DNA from: Lentisphaeria bacterium
GTDB lineage: Bacteria > Verrucomicrobiota > Lentisphaeria > Victivallales > UBA1829
NCBI GenBank assembly: GCA_003526375.1
Contig: DPDG01000026.1
Coordinates: forward strand, 62,001-126,000
Reading direction: 5' to 3'
Length of the DNA stretch: 64,000 nucleotides
The position numbers and the translations under genes were made by a program. Below are positions 1 through 8,049 of the stretch, one piece after another. The notes under the pieces are model-generated. The model did not search any database and had not been told where the DNA came from. It was given only the letters and a program-made list of their open reading frames with translations. Positions within the stretch are counted from its first letter, which is position 1; every line of letters begins with the position of its first letter.

Positions 1-274
1 GAGAATGCAGCGCCGCCAGCGGTCCGACAATCAATACGGGCAGGAGGAAAAGCGCGGAAAGCAGGTCAAAGCGGCAGGCGACTCCGCCTATGGAACAGGA
101 AAACGCGGGAATCCATTGGAAAAACATTCCGCATACGACACCCAGTCCGCAAAGTGCGCCGAAGATGCATCCTGCCGCGCCGGCCAATGCGGGAATTCTG
201 GGAACACGGTTGCAGAGCAAGGCAAGAATTCCGCCGGCGACAGGCGGAATCAGGGAAAGAAGAATCGGTATCAT
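1..274 (-). CDS. Hydrogenase-4 / complex I-like membrane antiporter subunit, 5' end only
   Basis: The gene runs off the left edge; 91 codons are visible from ATG at 274, with GGAG six bases upstream. The peptide starts MIPILLSLIPPVAGGIL and contains two hydrophobic segments (about residues 1-20 and 30-52). It then has GGVACRFDLLSALFLLPVL, which matches the conserved entry into the proton-channel core of HyfB/NuoL/MrpD-type subunits (pattern F-x-L-R-x-D-x-L-S-A-F-F-L). In that family the protein sits in the inner membrane and couples redox chemistry to ion pumping. Which subfamily it belongs to (HyfB, HycC, MbhH) cannot be decided from the N-terminus. It diverges from the ilvB unit. Confidence 0.6.
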   Translation of the reverse strand, partial: MIPILLSLIPPVAGGILALLCNRVPRIPALAGAAGCIFGALCGLGVVCGMFFQWIPAFSCSIGGVACRFDLLSALFLLPVLIVGPLAALHS

Positions 275-423
275 AGAGACTCCAGACCATTGATTATTAC
301 TATTGATATTTTCAGTACACTATTTATAAAAAAATTACGGGCATATAATTTATTCTGTTTTTGGATTTTTTCAAGAGAGAAATCGGAAATCCGGCGCTTG
401 AGCATGAAATTTCCGTCCGGAAC

Positions 424-452
424 TTGAAACTTTCCGTCAAACGGTGTATATT
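424..452 (+). promoter_or_regulatory. Sigma-70-type promoter of the ilvB unit
   Basis: TTGAAA at 424-429 and TATATT at 447-452 are separated by exactly 17 bases. The predicted transcript starts near 459, leaving a 5' leader of about 190 bases before ilvB. Confidence 0.6.
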
Positions 453-516
453 TTTTATTCTTTTATAACATAAGGTTTTTCAAACATGAGAATGAGGATA
501 TTTTTGGAGGGAAAAC

Positions 517-627
517 ATGTCGCCGTACGCGGCCCGGTCGTGTCGGTGGCGCCTCGGCCGGGTCTTGCAGCACAGCCAGCCTGAATGTTCTGGAACATTC
601 ATTTTCTCATCTTACAAAAATAATTAA
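517..627 (+). CDS. Possible 36-residue leader ORF in a structured ilvB 5' leader
   Basis: ATG at 517 is preceded by GGAGG at 507-511 with good spacing, which is a better ribosome site than the one before ilvB itself. The reading frame closes at TAA 625-627, 21 bases before the ilvB start. The stretch 521-565 is strikingly GC-rich inside AT-rich flanks and can form a stem between 531-537 and 558-564. A second perfect stem follows at 582-601. The peptide is not enriched in Ile, Val or Leu, so it does not look like a classical branched-chain attenuation peptide. It could instead be part of a structured regulatory RNA and not be translated for its product. Confidence 0.3.
   Translation: MSPYAARSCRWRLGRVLQHSQPECSGTFIFSSYKNN
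582..601 (+). promoter_or_regulatory. Perfect hairpin/palindrome in the ilvB leader
   Basis: TGAATGTTC (582-590) and GAACATTCA (593-601) are perfect inverted arms around TG. A TTTTCTC stretch follows directly. It could be an attenuator, a weak terminator or a dimeric repressor site, about 48 bases before ilvB. Confidence 0.4.
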
Positions 628-648
628 ATTCGGATCGACAGCACTATC

Positions 649-2364
649 ATGAAAAACACAGCAAAAGAACCCCAGAAGCCGATCAAAGGCGCTGAAATCG
701 TAATCAAAACTCTGGAAAAGCTCGGAGTCGAAACTATTTTTGCATATCCGGGCGGACAGTCCATCGAGCTCCATCAGGCGCTCGGAAAATCCAGTCTCCG
801 CGTAATTCTGCCGCGCCATGAACAGGGAGGAGCTTTCGCCGCAGACGGTTTTGCGCGCGTCTCCGGCAGGACAGGCGTCTGCATGGCGACCAGCGGTCCC
901 GGAGCGACAAACCTCATTACAGGCATTGCCGATGCTTATATGGATTCCATTCCGGTCGTTTTCATTACCGGACAGGTCGGCGCCCAGTTCATCGGAAAAA
1001 ATGCGTTTCAGGAAACCGACATCATCGGCGTTACGCGTCCGGTCGTCAAACACAGCTACCTTGTCCTGAATGTTGACGATATTCCGCGTATCATCTGCGA
1101 AGCCTTCAAACTTGCCTCCGAAGGGCGCCCCGGGCCCGTTGTCGTGGATATCCCCAAGAATGTCCAGCAGGCGATGGCTGTTCCCGTTTTTCCCGAAGAA
1201 GTCAAAGTGAAGTCGCTTTCCGCCGGGCTGCACGTAAATCAATCCGATATCGAAGCGATCAGGAAAGCAATCAAAAAAGCGCAGCGCCCCTGTATTTACG
1301 CCGGCGGCGGCATTATCTCGTCCGGTGCGTCCGAAGAACTCCGCGAGTTTGCGCATTCCTACAATATTCCCGTGACGACCACTCTGATGGGGCTCGGCTC
1401 ATTTCCGGAGGAGGACCCGCTTTCCCTCCGCTGGCTCGGGATGCATGGCACCTACTATGCGAATTATGCCGCGAATGAGTGTGATCTGCTGATCGCCCTC
1501 GGTGCGCGTTTCGACGACCGTGTGACGGGACCCGTCGCGACATTTGCGCAGGACGCCTACATCATTCATGTGGATATCGACGTCTCCGAAATCAATAAGA
1601 ACAAACGTGCCGACCTCGGCGTGATCGCCGACGTCAAAGAAGTTCTTGCCGAACTCAACAAAAAACCGCTCCGCAAGGATTACACCGAGTGGCTGAATCA
1701 GATCGCACAATGGAAGCAGGAGCATCCTTTCTCCTATATCAAATCAAAGCCGCACACTCCACCTCAGCCTCAGTTCGTCATTGAGAAGCTCTATGAACTG
1801 ACGCATGGCGATGCAATCATCGTTCCCGGCGTGGGACAGCATCAGATGTGGTCGGCACAGTTTTACAAATACAAAAATCCGCGCCAGTTCCTGACATCGG
1901 GGGGGCTCGGCTCCATGGGCTTCGGGCTCCCCGCTGCAATGGGTGCGAAGGTCGCGTGCCCGGAGAAAACCGTCATCAACATTGACGGTGACGGTTCGTT
2001 CCAGATGAACATTCAGGAGCTCGGCACACTGTATGCCGAGGGAATTGATGTCAAGATGATTATCCTGAACAACCAGCACCTCGGCATGGTCGCCCAGTGG
2101 GAAGACCGTTTCTACGGCAGCCGTCACTGCAATACGATTCTCGAAGACAAGGACAAACAGTATTACCCTGATTTCGTGACGATTGCCGGAGGATACAAAA
2201 TCCCCGGGCGCGTCATCTGCGAACGCGAGGAAGTCGAAGATGCCATCAGGGAAATGCTCGCGGCGAAAGGTCCTTTCCTGATCGACTGCCATACAGGATA
2301 TCAGGAACATGTTCTTCCGATGATCGCCCCCGGAAAATGTTACAAGGATATCATACTGAAGTGA
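649..2364 (+). CDS. ilvB: Acetolactate synthase large (catalytic) subunit
   Basis: 571 residues, the usual length. It condenses two pyruvates (or pyruvate and 2-oxobutyrate) in the first common step of valine, leucine and isoleucine synthesis, in the cytoplasm, using thiamine diphosphate, FAD and Mg. The N-terminal ThDP-binding domain has AYPGGQSIELHQAL and RHEQGGAFAADGFAR, which includes the catalytic glutamate. The C-terminal domain has the ThDP motif starting at GDGSFQMNIQEL and ending in the NN pair of ILNNQHLGMVAQW. The ribosome site before ATG 649 is weak. The gene follows a structured leader with a possible small ORF, suggesting post-transcriptional control. The small subunit gene is not adjacent but lies at 28840. 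Confidence 0.95.
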   Translation: MKNTAKEPQKPIKGAEIVIKTLEKLGVETIFAYPGGQSIELHQALGKSSLRVILPRHEQGGAFAADGFARVSGRTGVCMATSGPGATNLITGIADAYMDSIPVVFITGQVGAQFIGKNAFQETDIIGVTRPVVKHSYLVLNVDDIPRIICEAFKLASEGRPGPVVVDIPKNVQQAMAVPVFPEEVKVKSLSAGLHVNQSDIEAIRKAIKKAQRPCIYAGGGIISSGASEELREFAHSYNIPVTTTLMGLGSFPEEDPLSLRWLGMHGTYYANYAANECDLLIALGARFDDRVTGPVATFAQDAYIIHVDIDVSEINKNKRADLGVIADVKEVLAELNKKPLRKDYTEWLNQIAQWKQEHPFSYIKSKPHTPPQPQFVIEKLYELTHGDAIIVPGVGQHQMWSAQFYKYKNPRQFLTSGGLGSMGFGLPAAMGAKVACPEKTVINIDGDGSFQMNIQELGTLYAEGIDVKMIILNNQHLGMVAQWEDRFYGSRHCNTILEDKDKQYYPDFVTIAGGYKIPGRVICEREEVEDAIREMLAAKGPFLIDCHTGYQEHVLPMIAPGKCYKDIILK

Positions 2365-2367
2365 GTT

Positions 2368-3540
2368 ATGTTCCCTGAATTTGCAAAGAAAGCGATGGCG
2401 GATGCCGGAGCGCTCGGGTTGAAACGCACGCTCCGTGCGGCGGAGAGAGTGTCGCCGCGCGAGATCGTGATCGGGGGGAGGCATCTGCTGGATTTTTCAT
2501 CCAATGATTATATGGCGCTTTCGATGCGTCCCGAGCTGATCGAAGGCGCATGCGAATGGACACGGCGTTACGGCGCCGGTTCCGCGGCGTCGCGCCTGGT
2601 TTCCGGCACGACGGAAGCCTGTCTGGAGCTCGAAGCGAAGATCGCGAAATGGAAAGGTTTCGAGGCAGCCATGATCCTGTCCTCCGGGTATGCTGGAAAC
2701 GTCGGTCTGATCGCGGCGCTTTCGGGACGCTCCCGCACGATTTTCGCGGATAAGCTCAACCATGCGAGTCTCAATCAGGGATGTCTGCTTTCCGGCGGTG
2801 ATTTCAAACGTTATGCCCATTGCGATTTTGAACGTCTGGAACAGATGGTCGCGCGGGACGGGAATAAAGAAAAGCTGATCGTCAGCGATACGGTTTTCAG
2901 TATGGACGGCGATGTGGCGGATCTCGGCAGGCTGCGCGGAATTGCGGAGAAGAATCATGCGCTTCTCTATCTTGATGACGCTCACGGAAGCGGTGTTCTC
3001 GGCGAAAACGGGCATGGGCTCGCTTCCCCCGGACTTTGCGATGTGGCGCTTTCCACGTTCAGCAAAGCGCTGGGCTCGTTCGGCTCCTGTGTCTGCTGTT
3101 CTGCGGAAATGAAGGACTATCTGGTAAACCATTGTGCCTCTTTCATCTTCAGTACGGCGATGCCCCCGGCAGTTCTCGGAGCGGTGTCCGCGGCGGTTGA
3201 CCTGATGTACACAGATGAAATGAAACAGGCGAGACAAGCCATGTTCCGGCGTGCGGATTATCTCCGCAGGAGCCTGAATGAAATGGGCTTCGATACGGGA
3301 AAATCCGAAACGATGATCGTTCCGCTGCTGGTCGGTGAAACCGAACGGACCACGAAATTTTCGATGCGTCTTCAGGAGGAGGGCATTCTCGGTGTGGCGA
3401 TCCGCCCGCCGACGGTTCCGCGCGGAACCGCCCGCATCCGGTTGTCATTGAATGCTGCGCACACCGATGCGGATGTGGAACATCTGATCGAAGCCGTCCG
3501 CCGAATCAGTGCAGATCATGGTAATCGCACAACTCATTGA
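2368..3540 (+). CDS. bioF: Alpha-oxoamine synthase, probable 8-amino-7-oxononanoate synthase
   Basis: 390 residues, typical of PLP-dependent alpha-oxoamine synthases, which condense an amino acid with an acyl thioester and release CO2. Visible signatures are the substrate-loop region FSSNDYMALSMRP, the glycine-rich RYGAGSAASRLVSGT, the aspartate-histidine pair in YLDDAHGSGVLGENG, and the PLP lysine in STFSKALGSFG. The family includes BioF (biotin), Kbl (threonine breakdown) and serine palmitoyltransferase. BioF is the nearest by motif, but no other biotin gene is present. It starts three bases after ilvB, so the two are cotranscribed. Its last 35 bases overlap the 3' end of recO on the other strand. 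Confidence 0.8.
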   Translation: MFPEFAKKAMADAGALGLKRTLRAAERVSPREIVIGGRHLLDFSSNDYMALSMRPELIEGACEWTRRYGAGSAASRLVSGTTEACLELEAKIAKWKGFEAAMILSSGYAGNVGLIAALSGRSRTIFADKLNHASLNQGCLLSGGDFKRYAHCDFERLEQMVARDGNKEKLIVSDTVFSMDGDVADLGRLRGIAEKNHALLYLDDAHGSGVLGENGHGLASPGLCDVALSTFSKALGSFGSCVCCSAEMKDYLVNHCASFIFSTAMPPAVLGAVSAAVDLMYTDEMKQARQAMFRRADYLRRSLNEMGFDTGKSETMIVPLLVGETERTTKFSMRLQEEGILGVAIRPPTVPRGTARIRLSLNAAHTDADVEHLIEAVRRISADHGNRTTH

Positions 3541-4123
3541 TCCACCGGATTAATTTCCTCCGGTATTCCTCTGTGAGATCCGGCGCGGGACACTCCGGAT
3601 TGACCGCATATTCCAGCAGACTGTCCAGAATCTGTTCCCGGCGGAAACCGCCGGTTCCCATCGCTTCCGGGACGAAACCGGACTCCTGCAGGAACATCAG
3701 CTTTGCCGCGGCAACCGGAAAATCCGGCTCCGTTTCCACCGTCAGCCGCGACAACAGGACCTCAAGTGCGCGGCAGGTTCCGGGGATTTCAAGCATGGGT
3801 TTCGTATGTTTCAGCAGAAATGCCGCATAGGCGCACATCCGGAGATAATTTTCAATCCGGAGAGCAATGGAGTCGAAAGATGCGATTAATTCATGAGACG
3901 TCAGATTACACATGGTTCCCGGTGAATGAAGTTTCGGCGGCCGGAATTCGATTGCGAGCTCGCGGAACAGTTCCGCGTAAGGAAATTTTTTCGCACCGGT
4001 TCCGCGCGCCCCCCTCAGGAGAAAATCCAGCCGTCCGAATTCCGGCGACAACCCGGAAACGATCAGGCTGCTGTCCTGAAAAGGTATTTTCCTGAGTATG
4101 ATATAGGTTGTTTTTTCCGCCAT
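3506..4123 (-). CDS. recO: DNA repair protein RecO
   Basis: 205 residues, slightly short for RecO (about 230-250). The N-terminal OB-fold is recognisable in EKTTYIILRKIPFQDSSLIV followed by SPEFGRLDFLLRGAR, the usual start of RecO proteins. The C-terminal part is helical. The zinc-binding cysteines found in some RecO proteins are not evident. RecO helps RecR load RecA onto single-stranded DNA bound by SSB and anneals complementary strands. ATG 4123 follows AAAGGTG with suitable spacing. The gene converges with, and overlaps, the bioF-like gene. Confidence 0.75.
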   Translation of the reverse strand: MAEKTTYIILRKIPFQDSSLIVSGLSPEFGRLDFLLRGARGTGAKKFPYAELFRELAIEFRPPKLHSPGTMCNLTSHELIASFDSIALRIENYLRMCAYAAFLLKHTKPMLEIPGTCRALEVLLSRLTVETEPDFPVAAAKLMFLQESGFVPEAMGTGGFRREQILDSLLEYAVNPECPAPDLTEEYRRKLIRWINELCDYHDLH

Positions 4124-4194
4124 AATACACCTTTCTCTGCTGTAATATAGCGAACCTTTCCGTCGAATTCAAAACGGAAAAGACGGCAGATCAG

Positions 4195-4235
4195 GAAAAA
4201 TGGCTTCCCGACATGATTTTTCATATCGGGAAGCC
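4195..4235 (-). terminator. Rho-independent terminator after the Gfo/Idh gene
   Basis: Ten-base inverted arms GGCTTCCCGA (4202-4211) and TCGGGAAGCC (4226-4235) are followed, on the minus strand, by a T run (4196-4200). Confidence 0.75.
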
Positions 4236-4299
4236 GTGGTATGAAGGGACGTTTGCAAAGAGAAAAAGTCTTCCCCCGCGAGCCGGCGTCTCCGTTTTG

Positions 4300-5388
4300 T
4301 CAGCCTGCGATTTCCACCGGTTTTCCACTTGCGGCGGAAGCATAGATCGCATCAAGAATCTTCATGACCGTAACGCCTTCCTCCGGCTGGACGAGGAACG
4401 GTTTGTCGTCACGGACCGCATCCACAAACAGGTGGAATGCGCTCGGCATCGGCTTTGCCGCATGCATCTTGCCGTCGAAGTGCCTGCCTGCAATGTCATA
4501 ATAGTATTCGACGTCATAGGTATAGCCTTCGTTCAGATTATACTGATACATGCCGCCTTTATCGCCGAGAAGACGGATTGTCTGGAGTTCGTTCTCCTTG
4601 ATGTTGCTTGCCCATGACGCATCCAGTTCCAGCGTTGCGCCGTTGCTGAACTTAATCATGGCGCAGGCAAGATCCTCCACCGTGTAGCTGAGCCCGCGTT
4701 CCTTTGCCAGCTTCGGACCGAACTTGTCATAGGTGCTTGCCATGACCCAGGTCGGCGTGGGATACCCCATCAGCCACAGAGCGAGGTCAAGACGATGCAC
4801 ACCGAGGTCGATCAGCGGTCCGCCGCCGGATTGTTTCTTGTCATAGAACCACGATCCCATCGGTGCGCCGGAACCTGTATTGAAGCTGTTCGCCGCCATG
4901 CCCGGAATGCCGCGGCGGCGGAACCAGACACTCCGCGCGTAGTAAATATCACCGAGCACGCCCTCCCCGATCATGTCTTTCATCGCGCGGGACTGCGGGT
5001 TGAACCGGTAGGAAAAGTCGATGCCGAGTTTTTTCCCGAGACGTTTTGCAGTGTCCAGCATCTCCTGCGCCTCCTGCGCGTTGAGCGCCATCGGTTTTTC
5101 GCACAGGACATGCGCGCCGGATTCCAGAGCGGCAATGGTCAGGGGCTTGTGCTGGTCGTTGGGAACGGCGACGGAGATGATGTCGAGCTGTTCCTTTTCG
5201 ATCATCTCCGCGCCTTCGTGATAGATTTTGCCTTTGAATGACGGATGATTCGTCGGAAGAAGCGCACGGCGATCCTCGCGGCGGTCCGCAATCGCAACCA
5301 CTTCGACATCGGGATGCGTCAGATAGCCTGCCAGATGCCCGCCGCCCATTCCGAGCCCGATGACGCCGGCTTTCAGTTTTTTTGCCAT
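4300..5388 (-). CDS. Gfo/Idh/MocA-family sugar oxidoreductase
   Basis: 362 residues. The N-terminal Rossmann fold is seen in KAGVIGLGMGGGHLAGYL, and the family motif ALESGAHVLCEKPMA carries the EKP lysine. The second domain has GGGPLIDLGVHRLDLALWLMG, where the histidine and aspartate of the DLGVHxxD pattern are present. Members oxidise or epimerise sugars, inositols or related polyols with NAD(P) in the cytoplasm. The substrate cannot be named. No signal peptide is seen. The upstream ThuA gene in the same direction (116-base gap) suggests a two-gene sugar unit, since ThuA and Gfo/Idh proteins are often neighbours. Confidence 0.88.
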   Translation of the reverse strand: MAKKLKAGVIGLGMGGGHLAGYLTHPDVEVVAIADRREDRRALLPTNHPSFKGKIYHEGAEMIEKEQLDIISVAVPNDQHKPLTIAALESGAHVLCEKPMALNAQEAQEMLDTAKRLGKKLGIDFSYRFNPQSRAMKDMIGEGVLGDIYYARSVWFRRRGIPGMAANSFNTGSGAPMGSWFYDKKQSGGGPLIDLGVHRLDLALWLMGYPTPTWVMASTYDKFGPKLAKERGLSYTVEDLACAMIKFSNGATLELDASWASNIKENELQTIRLLGDKGGMYQYNLNEGYTYDVEYYYDIAGRHFDGKMHAAKPMPSAFHLFVDAVRDDKPFLVQPEEGVTVMKILDAIYASAASGKPVEIAG

Positions 5389-5504
5389 GATTTATGTTCC
5401 TTATTGTTAATACGTCTAAAAATTAGATGAATGTGCAATATTCCCGCATTCTCTCTGCTTTGTGGAACGGAAGCGAGGCACGCACCGCCTCACTTCCGGT
5501 GCAG

Positions 5505-6254
5505 TCAATCTTCGAGTTTCGTCCTGATCTCCTCAAGGGGTTCGACGCAGGGACAGGGAATTTCCCTGACGATGCGCGGAGCCGCCCACTTTGCGGCATT
5601 GACAAGGACTTTTCTGATGTTTTTGTCGTAAAAGATCGGGAAGGTTTCGTGACCCGGAGCAAAATAGAAGATTCTGCCGTAGCCGCGTTCGAACGTGACG
5701 CCGCTGCGGAAGACTTCGCCGCCTTCGTACCATGTGATGAACACAACGTCTTTGGGCGTCGGGATATCGAAGCGTTCGCCGTACATTTCCGTATGCGGAA
5801 GCTCGAAGTGTTCCGGGAGCCCCGCCGCGATCGGATGCGCTGGTTCAATGTTCCAGATACGCTCTTTTTCCCCGACTTCGCGCCATTTGAGATTGCAGGT
5901 CGTCCCGAGCATTTTCATGAAAATTTTGGACTTGTGCCCGGAGTGAAGAACAATGAGCCCCATCCCCTCCTGGACACGTTTCTGAACGCGATCAACGATC
6001 TCATCCCTGACTTCGCCATGCGCCATGTGCCCCCACCAGAAAAGAACATCGGTCTTGTCCAGAAGTTCCTGGCTGAGCCCATGTTCCGCATCCTTGTCAA
6101 GCCACGCATAGTTGACGTCGAAAGCTCCGTCTTCGAGGAGAGCCTCGCCGACCGCGACATGGATTCCCTGCGGATATGCCTTTTTGCAGGCTTCGTGCTG
6201 AAGTTCATGGCGGTACTCGTTCCATACGGTGACATTGATCTTCCTGTCCATCAT
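5505..6254 (-). CDS. ThuA-domain protein
   Basis: 249 residues with a glutamine-amidotransferase-like fold. INVTVWNEYRHE opens the protein, followed by DVLFWWGHMAHGEV, LIVLHSGH in the nucleophile-elbow region, and HPIAAGLPEHFELPHTEMYGERFDIP. This order is the usual one for ThuA (trehalose utilisation) family proteins. The biochemical activity of the family is poorly established. It has been linked to uptake or modification of disaccharides and often lies beside Gfo/Idh oxidoreductases, as here. No signal peptide is seen, so it is probably cytoplasmic. It diverges from the AraC gene at 6398. Confidence 0.8.
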   Translation of the reverse strand: MMDRKINVTVWNEYRHELQHEACKKAYPQGIHVAVGEALLEDGAFDVNYAWLDKDAEHGLSQELLDKTDVLFWWGHMAHGEVRDEIVDRVQKRVQEGMGLIVLHSGHKSKIFMKMLGTTCNLKWREVGEKERIWNIEPAHPIAAGLPEHFELPHTEMYGERFDIPTPKDVVFITWYEGGEVFRSGVTFERGYGRIFYFAPGHETFPIFYDKNIRKVLVNAAKWAAPRIVREIPCPCVEPLEEIRTKLED

Positions 6255-6326
6255 TGCCTCTTTGTTTTTGTTGGATATCTTTGTTTTGTGACGATTGTTT
6301 TCTTTCTTTATTTTTAATTTATTAGC

Positions 6327-6354
6327 TTGAAAAAGAGTTTCAAGAAGTTATAAA
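6327..6354 (+). promoter_or_regulatory. Promoter of the AraC-family gene
   Basis: TTGAAA (6327-6332) and TATAAA (6349-6354) with a 16-base spacer, 44 bases upstream of the chosen start. Confidence 0.5.
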
Positions 6355-6397
6355 TATACAAAATGTGATATTAACATTACAATTTGTGAGGATTGCC

Positions 6398-7249
6398 GTG
6401 GGAAATTACGAGGATATCCGCCTCTGGTCGGTGCGTTTTCAGCTGCTGAGACCGATGGAAACGCTTCCGGTTCCTTATGAAGTCGTGCTGGAAAAACAGG
6501 TTTCTCCCGCTTATCATCTGGAGGGACGCGGACGGCCGCAGGATCATGCGCAGATTGTCTGCACCATATCCGGCGAAGGGGCTTTCCGTTATAAGGAGAA
6601 AGTTTACAAACTGACTCCGGGCATGGCGTTCATGTCGCAGCTCGGCGATCCCGATACCGCTTATTATTATCCGGGGCACGCAGCGGAACCGTGGATCTTT
6701 CTGTGGATTTCATTCGACGGGTTCCGCGCCGTTGAAATCATCCGCGAGATGAATGAACGTTACGGCTATGTGTTCCGGCTGCCGCTCGACACCGGTTTCG
6801 TGAAGCATCTGGAAACATACCGGAGCCAGCGGGGCACCATACGTTTTGTGACGCCGACGGAAGGGGCAAAGATTGTGCATGACGCTCTGGCGAGCCTCGG
6901 CGACACGATTGAACGCCCGGAAATGCTTTCCCGCCGAAGTGAACTGGTACGCGCAGCACAGGAGCTGATTACGACGCATCTGGACCGCTCTCTTGATCTG
7001 GAGGCGATTGCCGGAGAACTTCATGTGTCACGCGAGCATCTGAGCCGTGTTTTCACGGCACAGACGGGAATCAGCCCCGGCGCATTCGCAACGCAGGAGC
7101 GGATGCATCTGGCGGGGCGACTCCTGCGCGACCGCAATCTGAACTGCAAGGACATTGCCATACGGCTCGGATTCGAGTCCGCCAGCAGTTTCACCCGCGC
7201 GTTCCGGGCGCATTACAAGGTCAGCCCGACCCAGTATCTCAACAGCTAG
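6398..7249 (+). CDS. AraC-family transcriptional regulator
   Basis: About 283 residues from GTG 6398, chosen because GAGG lies six bases upstream. In-frame GTG codons at 6365 and 6386 are alternatives. The N-terminal half is an AraC-type cupin sensor (about residues 30-130, including FRYKEKVYKLTPGMAFMSQ). The C-terminal 100 residues contain two helix-turn-helix motifs: LDLEAIAGELHVSREHLSRVF and CKDIAIRLGFESASSFTRAFR. Such proteins usually respond to a sugar and activate nearby catabolic genes. The divergent ThuA and Gfo/Idh genes are the likely targets, although that is inferred from position only. Confidence 0.88.
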   Translation: MGNYEDIRLWSVRFQLLRPMETLPVPYEVVLEKQVSPAYHLEGRGRPQDHAQIVCTISGEGAFRYKEKVYKLTPGMAFMSQLGDPDTAYYYPGHAAEPWIFLWISFDGFRAVEIIREMNERYGYVFRLPLDTGFVKHLETYRSQRGTIRFVTPTEGAKIVHDALASLGDTIERPEMLSRRSELVRAAQELITTHLDRSLDLEAIAGELHVSREHLSRVFTAQTGISPGAFATQERMHLAGRLLRDRNLNCKDIAIRLGFESASSFTRAFRAHYKVSPTQYLNS

Positions 7250-7253
7250 AGAA

Positions 7254-8039
7254 TCACCAGTTGAAGAAAAGAGCTTCCTCCACGCTTCCGACCGTCAGCT
7301 CATAGGTTCTGGCGTCAAGGTGGCGGTAGGCTTTATTGTCCGGCAGACGGCACCGGGACACCAGTTCCAGCCTCAGCGTGACCGGCGAGGCGATTTTCAG
7401 CAGCGGCATTCCGGGCGCCTTTTTCACAGCCTCGGCACTCTTTTCCGTAATCAGCGCTCTGGTTTTCTCCAGCGACGGCATCCGCGCCCCGTTGCAGGAG
7501 AATCCTTTCTTGACCTGGCACGTGACGGCTTGAGGGAGCCAGTCCCGCGCTTCCAGACAGGTCTTGTCGTCGCCCGAAACCATGATGACCGGAACCCCGT
7601 GTTCCGCAGCGATTGCGGCATCAATGCCGATCTCCCCGGTTTCGCGTCCGTTCAGCCACGCATGCTGCCAGCCGACGGAACTCATGGTGTGTTCGCAGAC
7701 CGCGCCGAGGGTGCCGCCTTTTGCGTGATAGCCCAGCAGGATCAGCCCGGCGCTTCCTTCGATGTCTGCAAAACGTTCGCCGGGAGTGTCGCCGTCGATC
7801 AGGTCGGCGCGCGGGTCGATCATGGAGCGCGTCACATTGAACCCGCCGCCGTGGCAATCCTTCACAATCACTTCCGTCGCCCCGCCCTGAAAACATCCCT
7901 CCACGCAGGCGTTGATATCGCCTGCCATCAGGACACGCCCCTCGGCAATCAGATCAGGGCGGTTTTTCGACGCGCTCACATAGCTTGAACTGCTGATGCC
8001 GCTGATTCCTTCAATATCGGTCATAATGTAAATCTTCAT
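7254..8039 (-). CDS. M55-family D-aminopeptidase (DppA-like)
   Basis: 261 residues. It begins KIYIMTDIEGISGI, the M55 metal-binding opening (consensus SxDxEG, here TDIEG). It continues with VKDCHGGGFN, LLGYHAKGG and CEHTMSS, which supply the histidines and glutamate of the di-zinc centre. DppA hydrolyses short D-amino-acid peptides such as D-Ala-D-Ala, and relatives act in peptide recycling. No signal peptide is present. It converges tightly with the AraC gene (four bases between stops) and is followed upstream by module 1 genes on the same strand, with only ten bases to the neighbour at 8050. Confidence 0.88.
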   Translation of the reverse strand: MKIYIMTDIEGISGISSSSYVSASKNRPDLIAEGRVLMAGDINACVEGCFQGGATEVIVKDCHGGGFNVTRSMIDPRADLIDGDTPGERFADIEGSAGLILLGYHAKGGTLGAVCEHTMSSVGWQHAWLNGRETGEIGIDAAIAAEHGVPVIMVSGDDKTCLEARDWLPQAVTCQVKKGFSCNGARMPSLEKTRALITEKSAEAVKKAPGMPLLKIASPVTLRLELVSRCRLPDNKAYRHLDARTYELTVGSVEEALFFNW

Positions 8040-8049
8040 TTTCGTCCCT

